From: Litorivita sp040371945
GTDB taxonomy: Bacteria > Pseudomonadota > Alphaproteobacteria > Rhodobacterales > Rhodobacteraceae
Direction: 5' to 3'
DNA length: 64,000 bases
Assembly: GCF_040371945.1 (NCBI RefSeq)
Contig: NZ_BAABWS010000003.1
Coordinates: 62,001-126,000 of the forward strand
The translations under genes were made by a program, and so were the position numbers. The notes under the pieces were generated by a model that was not told the DNA's origin, did no database searches, and saw only the letters and a list, made by a program, of their open reading frames with translations. Positions 59,092 through 64,000 of the stretch are shown here, piece after piece. How positions within the stretch are numbered: the first letter of the stretch is position 1; every line of letters starts with the position of its first letter.

Positions 59092-60726
59092 TCAGCGCAG
59101 ATCGGGCAGAACGTAATCGGCCAATTGCTTGCGCAGGTTCAGCTTGGACACTTTGCCCGTCGCCGTCATCGGCAGTTCCTCGACCCAGATGATATCATCG
59201 GGCAACTGCCATTTGGCGAAATGCTCGGACATATGCGCGTGCATTTCTTCGACGCTGGGGCGCGCATCGCCCGCCGCAATCGCCACCAGCACGGGGCGTT
59301 CGTCCCATTTCGGATGGGGCATGCCGATGGCCGCGCAATTGGCGATGGCCGGATGCGACATGGCGGCGTTTTCCACATCGATCGAGGAAATCCATTCGCC
59401 GCCCGATTTGATCAGATCCTTGGCGCGGTCCTGAATGGTCAAGATGCCCTCGGCGCTGATCGAGGCCACATCGCCCGTGCCGAACCATCCGTCCGCATCC
59501 AAGGCTTTGGCCGTGGCTTCTTCGTTGTTGAAATAGCCGGACACAACCGCATTGCCGCGCACGAAAAGCTCGCCCACCGCTTCGCCGTCCTTGGGCAGGG
59601 TCTTGCCTTCGTCATCGACGATTTTCAATTCGACGCCAAAGACGCGGCGGCCTTGGGTCTGTTTGAAATCGATACGCTCCTTGAAGGGCGCATCTTTCAT
59701 CGTCGAGGGCAATGTGCCGTGGGTGCCGACGGGGCTCATCTCGGTCATGCCCCATGCGTGGCCCACCGAAATGTCCATTTCCTCGAAGGTTTCGATCATC
59801 GAACGCGGCGCGGCAGAGCCGCCCACAACCACATCCTCAAAGCCTTTGGGCTTGCGGCCTTGGGCTTTGATTTCGGCCAGAAGACCCATCCAGATGGTCG
59901 GAACGCCCCATGCCGAATAGACCTCTTCGCTGTCCATCAGCTTGAACAGGCTCGGCCCGTCCATCGCCGGCCCCGGGAAGATCAAGGACAGCCCGCTCAT
60001 CGGCGCCGCATAGGGCAGACCCCAAGCGTTGACGTGGAACAAGGGCACTACCGGCAAAACCTTGCGCCCCTCGCCAAAGGTCGAGGACAGGGTGACCGAA
60101 ATCATCATCGCGTGCAAAACATTGGAGCGGTGCGAATACAGCGCGCCCTTGGGGTTGCCCGTGGTGCCGGAGGTATAGCAAAGACCGGCGGCGGTGTTCT
60201 CGTCAAACAGCGGCCATTCGATCTCGGAGGATTGCTCCGCCAGCAGCTCTTCATAGCACAGAGCATTGGGCAATTTCGTATCGGGCATATGCGCGCGGTC
60301 GGTCATGATCACATAGGTCAGATCGGCCGGAAAATGCGATTGCAGTGCTTCGAGGATCGGCACGAAGGTCGTGTCGACAAAGATCACCTTATCTTCGGCG
60401 TGATTGACGATATAGATCATCTGCTCGGCCGACAGGCGCGGGTTGATCGTGTGGCACACCGCGCCGATGCCGGAAATCGCATAGTAAAGCTCGAGGTGGC
60501 GATAGCCGTTCCACGCCAGCGTCGCGATGCGGTCGCCCATTTGCACCCCGTGAGCGCGCAGCGCATTGGCCAATTGGCCGACGCGGTCGCGAATCTCGGG
60601 GTAATTGGTGCGGTGAATGTCGCCCTCAGTGCGGGCGGATACGACCTCTGCCTTCGGAAATGCCTCGGCGGCATAGGTCAGAATGTCGGAAATCAGCAGC
60701 GGACGCTGCATCATCATACCTTGCAT
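59092..60726 (-). CDS. AMP-forming acyl-CoA ligase
   Basis: A 544-residue adenylate-forming enzyme that activates a carboxylic acid to its CoA ester. The phosphate-binding motif CYTSGTTGNPKG is at 183-194, WGMTEMSPVG supplies the adenine site, and the C-terminal catalytic lysine is in MTATGKVSKLNLRKQ. Length and sequence (HRTNYPEIRDRVGQLANALR) fit the medium/long-chain FadD-like group. GGAGGAGACT precedes the ATG at 60724-60726. A palindrome lies 60 bases upstream. It may supply substrate to the dehydrogenase clusters. Confidence 0.92.
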   Translation of the reverse strand: MQGMMMQRPLLISDILTYAAEAFPKAEVVSARTEGDIHRTNYPEIRDRVGQLANALRAHGVQMGDRIATLAWNGYRHLELYYAISGIGAVCHTINPRLSAEQMIYIVNHAEDKVIFVDTTFVPILEALQSHFPADLTYVIMTDRAHMPDTKLPNALCYEELLAEQSSEIEWPLFDENTAAGLCYTSGTTGNPKGALYSHRSNVLHAMMISVTLSSTFGEGRKVLPVVPLFHVNAWGLPYAAPMSGLSLIFPGPAMDGPSLFKLMDSEEVYSAWGVPTIWMGLLAEIKAQGRKPKGFEDVVVGGSAAPRSMIETFEEMDISVGHAWGMTEMSPVGTHGTLPSTMKDAPFKERIDFKQTQGRRVFGVELKIVDDEGKTLPKDGEAVGELFVRGNAVVSGYFNNEEATAKALDADGWFGTGDVASISAEGILTIQDRAKDLIKSGGEWISSIDVENAAMSHPAIANCAAIGMPHPKWDERPVLVAIAAGDARPSVEEMHAHMSEHFAKWQLPDDIIWVEELPMTATGKVSKLNLRKQLADYVLPDLR

Positions 60727-60785
60727 AGTCTCCTCCCAGTAGACTGTTTTGATGGGGGCAAGCTACTCCGCCGAGGGCGATTTCG

Positions 60786-60800
60786 AAAGGAAATTCCTTT
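60786..60800. promoter_or_regulatory. Palindrome upstream of the acyl-CoA ligase gene
   Basis: AAAGGAA-A-TTCCTTT is a perfect seven-base inverted repeat in an AT-rich patch, between divergent genes. It is a plausible operator for the ligase or for the quinone oxidoreductase gene. Confidence 0.5.
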
Positions 60801-60963
60801 TTAAATTCGGGCTCTGACGCTGCGTCTTTCGCTATGCGGAAAAACGCGGCGAAACTTTGCCCGCGTGGCGGCTTTCGCTGGATGCGCGCGCGCGCGCGGC
60901 GCTAAGGTGGGGGCAAGCCACGGCACATAAATGCGCCGCGCAAATACTCAAGGGAGAGAAGAC

Positions 60964-61947
60964 ATGACACAGAAAATGCACGCGGTGGTTTGCCGCGAAT
61001 TCGCCGGTTTGGACAAGCTTGATTACGCCGTGGTCGACGCCCCGCAGCCCAAAGCGGGCGAGGTGCAGATCCGCGTTGAAGCGGCAGGGGTGAACTATCC
61101 CGACGGGCTTTTGGTGCAAGGGCTTTATCAGGTCAAACCGCCTTTGCCCTTCTCGCCCGGATCGGAGGTTGCGGGCACGGTCGAGGCCTTGGGCGAGGGG
61201 GTCACATCGCTCAAATTGGGGGATCGCGTGGTCACCGCCTGTTCGGGCGGCTATGCCGAGGTGGTCGTTGCCGAAGCGGACCGCTGCTTTGCGCTGCCCG
61301 AGGGCATGGACGCCGCCGATGCCTGCGCGATGATCGTCGCCTACGGCACCTCGCATCACGCCTTGAAACAACGCGCGAACCTGCAAGCGGGCGAGACTTT
61401 GGTGGTTTACGGCGCGGCGGGCGCCACGGGCATTGCCGCCGTGCAGATCGGCAAAATCATGGGGGCGCGGGTCATCGCCGTGGCCTCCTCGGACGAGAAA
61501 AAACAGATCGCAAAAGACGCGGGCGCAGATGAGGTGATCGGCTATGACAACCTCAAGGAAGAGGTCAAAGCCCTGACCGGCGGCAAGGGCGCGGATGTGG
61601 TTTACGACGTGGTCGGCGGCGACGCCTTCAACGCCGCGACCCGTTTCATGGCCCGCAACGGGCGGCTTTTGGTCATCGGCTTTGCGGGCGGCGAGATCCC
61701 GAAATTTCCGGTCAACCTCGCACTGGTCAAGGAATATGCCGTGGTCGGTGTGTTCTGGGGCAATTTCACCCGCGCCCAGCCCGAGGATTACGCCGAAAAC
61801 ATGCGCGAGCTGTTCGCATGGTATCAAGCGGGCAGCGTGAAGCCTTTGATCGAAGGGCGCTATCCTTTGTCCACGGCCGCCGATGTCTTGACCCGCGTGT
61901 TGGGCCGCGGCGCGGTGGGCAAAATCGCCCTGATCCCCGGAAGCTGA
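60964..61947 (+). CDS. NADPH:quinone oxidoreductase family protein
   Basis: A 327-residue zinc-independent medium-chain reductase of the quinone oxidoreductase group. GVNYPDGLLVQGLYQVKPPL, the cofactor segment VVYGAAGATGIAAVQIGKIM and DVVYDVVGGDAFNAATRFMA are typical. It probably reduces quinones or enoyl compounds using NADPH. GGGAGAGAAGAC precedes the ATG at 60964, which is favoured over an in-frame upstream ATG. It is divergent from the acyl-CoA ligase gene and followed by a hairpin terminator. Confidence 0.9.
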   Translation: MTQKMHAVVCREFAGLDKLDYAVVDAPQPKAGEVQIRVEAAGVNYPDGLLVQGLYQVKPPLPFSPGSEVAGTVEALGEGVTSLKLGDRVVTACSGGYAEVVVAEADRCFALPEGMDAADACAMIVAYGTSHHALKQRANLQAGETLVVYGAAGATGIAAVQIGKIMGARVIAVASSDEKKQIAKDAGADEVIGYDNLKEEVKALTGGKGADVVYDVVGGDAFNAATRFMARNGRLLVIGFAGGEIPKFPVNLALVKEYAVVGVFWGNFTRAQPEDYAENMRELFAWYQAGSVKPLIEGRYPLSTAADVLTRVLGRGAVGKIALIPGS

Positions 61948-62006
61948 TTTCTCTGGGCTGATTTACAGCGGCGGATCGCCAAGCGTAGATCGACAAAACC
62001 GATAGC

Positions 62007-62030
62007 GGACCGGCCTCTTCAGGCCGGTCC
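62007..62030 (+). terminator. Terminator after the quinone oxidoreductase gene
   Basis: GGACCGGCCT (62007-62016) pairs perfectly with AGGCCGGTCC (62021-62030) around a CTTC loop. The following TATTTATG is a weak T-tract. Confidence 0.75.
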
Positions 62031-62159
62031 TATTTATGTGTCGGCGGGCAATGACCCAAATCTTGCACTGCCCGCAGGCCCGCGCAGGCGAGCAAAACCC
62101 GATGGCAATTGACATGGAAAAATCAGATCGCCGAAGCCTTGGCGCGCTGAGCGTCCGCC

Positions 62160-62984
62160 TCAGTAACCGATGCGCGCCACGGTGTTGACCAAGCTGACCA
62201 ATTGCGGGCCAAGCTCGCCTTCGAGCCGCTCCTTGGGCAAGACATAGGCCGGACCGCCAAGGTTGAAGGCCATCAGAGGGCTGTCGCCTTGGGGCGCGCG
62301 GTAGGGCACGGACACCGCATGCACATCTGATTGCCAGCCGCCGATGTTGGAATAGAAACCGCGCGTTTTGATTTGCTCTTTGGCGTCGGCAATCCCGTCG
62401 AGGATGCGGTTCAAATCCGCCGGATCGGTGCGCTCATGGATGCGCTCCATGATCTCTTGGTATTCGGTCTCGTCGCAGCCCGCGATATAGGCGCGCCCCA
62501 TCGCCGAGCGCGCCAAAGAGATACGCGAGCCGACATTGAGTTGCAGTGAAATCATCCCTGGCGAGCGGGCCGTGGCAATATAGGTCATCGCCATCTCATC
62601 GCGCCCGCCAAGCGCCACAAGCACCCCGTCGCCGCAGCGGTCGGCCAGTTGCTGCATATAGACCTGCGCCGTCTCGCGCACCCGCATCCCGCCAAGGCAG
62701 GCATAGCCGAGCGACAGAACCGGCACGCCCATACGGTAGCGTCCGGTGCCCTCGTCATAGACCAGATAGCCCAGCTTGAGCAGCGTGAAGGTCAGCCGCG
62801 AGACCGTGGAATTGGGCAATCCCGTGCGCTCGGCCAATTCGCGATTGCCAAGCCCCGCCTGATCGGAGGGACGAAAGGCGCGCAGAATTTCCAAGCCGCG
62901 GTGAAGGGCCGTGACGAATTGGCGATCATTGTCGCTTGTGCTCTCGGCGGCTTCGACGGCCGTATCGGATGCTCTTTTTCTCAC
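62160..62984 (-). CDS. IclR family transcriptional regulator
   Basis: A 274-residue IclR-type regulator. The N-terminal winged helix (ALHRGLEILRAFRPSDQAGL, ELAERTGLPNSTVSRLTFTL) is followed by the ligand-binding domain (RISLARSAMGRAYIAGCDET, GFYSNIGGWQSDVHAVSVPY). IclR proteins commonly control degradation of carboxylic or aromatic acids, with the acid or its CoA ester as effector. It lies downstream of the truncated acyl-CoA synthetase gene, and a palindrome at 63043-63053 is a likely binding site. Its targets cannot be decided from this window. Confidence 0.92.
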   Translation of the reverse strand: MRKRASDTAVEAAESTSDNDRQFVTALHRGLEILRAFRPSDQAGLGNRELAERTGLPNSTVSRLTFTLLKLGYLVYDEGTGRYRMGVPVLSLGYACLGGMRVRETAQVYMQQLADRCGDGVLVALGGRDEMAMTYIATARSPGMISLQLNVGSRISLARSAMGRAYIAGCDETEYQEIMERIHERTDPADLNRILDGIADAKEQIKTRGFYSNIGGWQSDVHAVSVPYRAPQGDSPLMAFNLGGPAYVLPKERLEGELGPQLVSLVNTVARIGY

Positions 62985-63042
62985 GTCGCCCTACCTTGGT
63001 CCTTATTCGCGGTTTGCGAGTTGCCCGCGCTTACTTGAAATT

Positions 63043-63053
63043 CCGCACTGCGG
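63043..63053. promoter_or_regulatory. Candidate IclR operator
   Basis: CCGCA-C-TGCGG is a perfect inverted repeat preceded by AAATT, in the 115-base gap before the IclR gene. The shape resembles IclR-family sites with a GC-rich core and AT-rich edges. It may mediate autoregulation. Confidence 0.5.
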
Positions 63054-63099
63054 TCAAGAAATTTACCTGACTTTGTTCACTATCCTTTGGTGCCACACT

Positions 63100-64000
63100 C
63101 TATTTTGCCGCTTTTGCCGCCCGCGCCGCGTCCTCTTCGGCCAGTTCGCGCCACAACACCTTGCCCGAGCCGGATTTGGGCAATTCATCGACGAATTCCA
63201 CTGCCGTGGGGCATTTATAGGCCGCCATCTCGGTCTTGCACCATGCGATGATGCTGTCTTGGGTGGCGGCGCCGCGCGCGGCGGCGGCGGGCACCACATA
63301 GGCTTTGACCGTCTCGCCGCGGCGCGGATCGCGCGCACCGATGATACAGACCTCGGCCACCTCTGGGCATTTATGCATAAGCGCCTCGACCTCGGCAGGC
63401 CAGACCTTGAAGCCCGAGGCATTGATCATCCGTTTGACGCGGTCGACCATGAAGAAATAGCCCTCATCGTCATACATGGCGATATCGCCCGTGCGGAAAA
63501 ACCGCTTGCCGTCCAGTTCGATAAAGGCCTCCGCCGTGGCCTCGGGGCGGTTCCAGTAGCCTTCGAAAACCTGCGGGCCGTTCATCACGATCTCGCCGGT
63601 CTCGTTGGGGCCAAGCTCGCGCAGATCGCCCTCAAGGCTGATGATCCGCGCATCCACATCCATCACCGGAATGCCAAGGCATTGCGCCTTGGGCTTGTGG
63701 GTCGGGTTGATATGGGTCGCGGCGATGGTTTCGGACAAACCGTAGCCCTCGATATAATCCAGCCCCGTCATCGCCTTGAGCTTATGGGCCACCGCCGCAG
63801 GCATGGCCGCCCCGCCGCCGCCGATGGCGCGCAGGGAAGACAGGTCATAGCTGTCGAAATCGGGATCATTGACCAGATCAATCGCCATGGTTGAAATCGA
63901 CCGCCAGCGCGAGATGTTATAGCGCTCGATCAGCCGCGCGGCCAAAGTGCGGTTCCAACGGGTCATCACCACAATCGTGCCGCCCACATAGATCGGCCCG
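63100..64000 (-). CDS. AMP-dependent acyl-CoA synthetase (partial, N-terminus outside window)
   Basis: The last 300 codons of an adenylate-forming enzyme; the gene runs off the right edge. The adenine-binding YGLSETIAATH, the FRTGDIAMYDDEGYFF hinge region with its aspartate, and the C-terminal KSGSGKVLWRELAEEDAARA with the catalytic lysine are visible. It is a second CoA ligase distinct from the one at 59092. The IclR regulator gene follows 115 bases downstream in the same direction. The acid it activates is not evident. Confidence 0.9.
   Translation of the reverse strand, partial: GPIYVGGTIVVMTRWNRTLAARLIERYNISRWRSISTMAIDLVNDPDFDSYDLSSLRAIGGGGAAMPAAVAHKLKAMTGLDYIEGYGLSETIAATHINPTHKPKAQCLGIPVMDVDARIISLEGDLRELGPNETGEIVMNGPQVFEGYWNRPEATAEAFIELDGKRFFRTGDIAMYDDEGYFFMVDRVKRMINASGFKVWPAEVEALMHKCPEVAEVCIIGARDPRRGETVKAYVVPAAAARGAATQDSIIAWCKTEMAAYKCPTAVEFVDELPKSGSGKVLWRELAEEDAARAAKAAK

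Noticed and set aside
1..64000. CRISPR arrays and rRNA genes
   Set aside because: No regularly spaced repeats and no rRNA-like sequence were seen anywhere in the window.

Overview
The window comes from the chromosome of a GC-rich alphaproteobacterium, most likely a member of the Rhodobacteraceae (Roseobacter/Rhodobacter group). The evidence is the order rpsT-dnaA-dnaN-recF-gyrB, the neighbourhood hisD / UPF0262 / low-molecular-weight phosphatase / infA, DUF2948 next to murA, mutM divergent from ubiE-ubiB, GANTC sites in front of dnaA, and alphaproteobacterial ImuA-ImuB-DnaE2 genes. Family assignments rest on reading motifs; no database search was possible.

Layout. (1) 1-6135, minus strand: housekeeping genes infA (cut by the window edge), a nitrilase-fold hydrolase, a tyrosine-phosphatase-like protein, UPF0262, hisD, a DUF1772-like membrane protein, DUF2948, murA and a small basic protein. 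(2) 6235-6309: tRNA-Thr(GGT), followed up to about 16297 by an accessory region. It holds a frameshifted tyrosine recombinase, an imuA-imuB-dnaE2 SOS mutagenesis cassette, a NIPSNAP/ABM pair with a divergent ArsR regulator, decayed ORFs and remnants of two IS3-type elements. (3) 16298-20261: a polyamine locus with speD, a rhomboid-GNAT fusion gene, a membrane-anchored unknown and a multi-spanning spermidine synthase. (4) 20474-28456: gyrB, a LysE-type exporter, recF, dnaN, dnaA and rpsT. (5) 28673-38650: a large periplasmic beta-propeller/coiled-coil protein, an enoyl-CoA hydratase, mutM, ubiE-ubiB, and a yjbH-yjbF pair for exopolysaccharide secretion. (6) 38914-64000: acyl-CoA metabolism. A plus-strand trio (bifunctional hydratase/dehydrogenase and two acyl-CoA dehydrogenases) resembles the arrangement described for pimeloyl-CoA oxidation (pimF, pimC, pimD). 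A long minus-strand series carries another acyl-CoA dehydrogenase pair, two short-chain dehydrogenases, a MaoC hydratase, a thiolase, a histidine phosphatase, a phosphotransferase, a thioesterase and an oxidoreductase. Between them is a divergently transcribed livKHMGF-type ABC importer, followed by a MarR-controlled thioesterase, an acyl-CoA ligase, a quinone oxidoreductase, an IclR regulator and a second, truncated acyl-CoA synthetase.

How it fits together. Region 6 looks like an uptake-activation-beta-oxidation unit for a carboxylic acid or dicarboxylic acid: Liv import, AMP-forming CoA ligases, paired acyl-CoA dehydrogenases, hydratases, dehydrogenases and a thiolase, with thioesterases to recover CoA. 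A near-identical 16-bp element lies in the promoter regions of both the plus-strand trio and the minus-strand/liv divergent pair, which suggests one shared regulator.

The most unusual items are the rhomboid-GNAT-GNAT fusion inside the speD operon (with a strong internal ribosome-binding site at the domain boundary), the island next to tRNA-Thr, the shared beta-oxidation operator with back-to-back promoters using one -35 region, a LivF ATPase whose Walker A lysine is replaced by arginine, and the twin MarR palindromes spaced exactly 20 bp apart.
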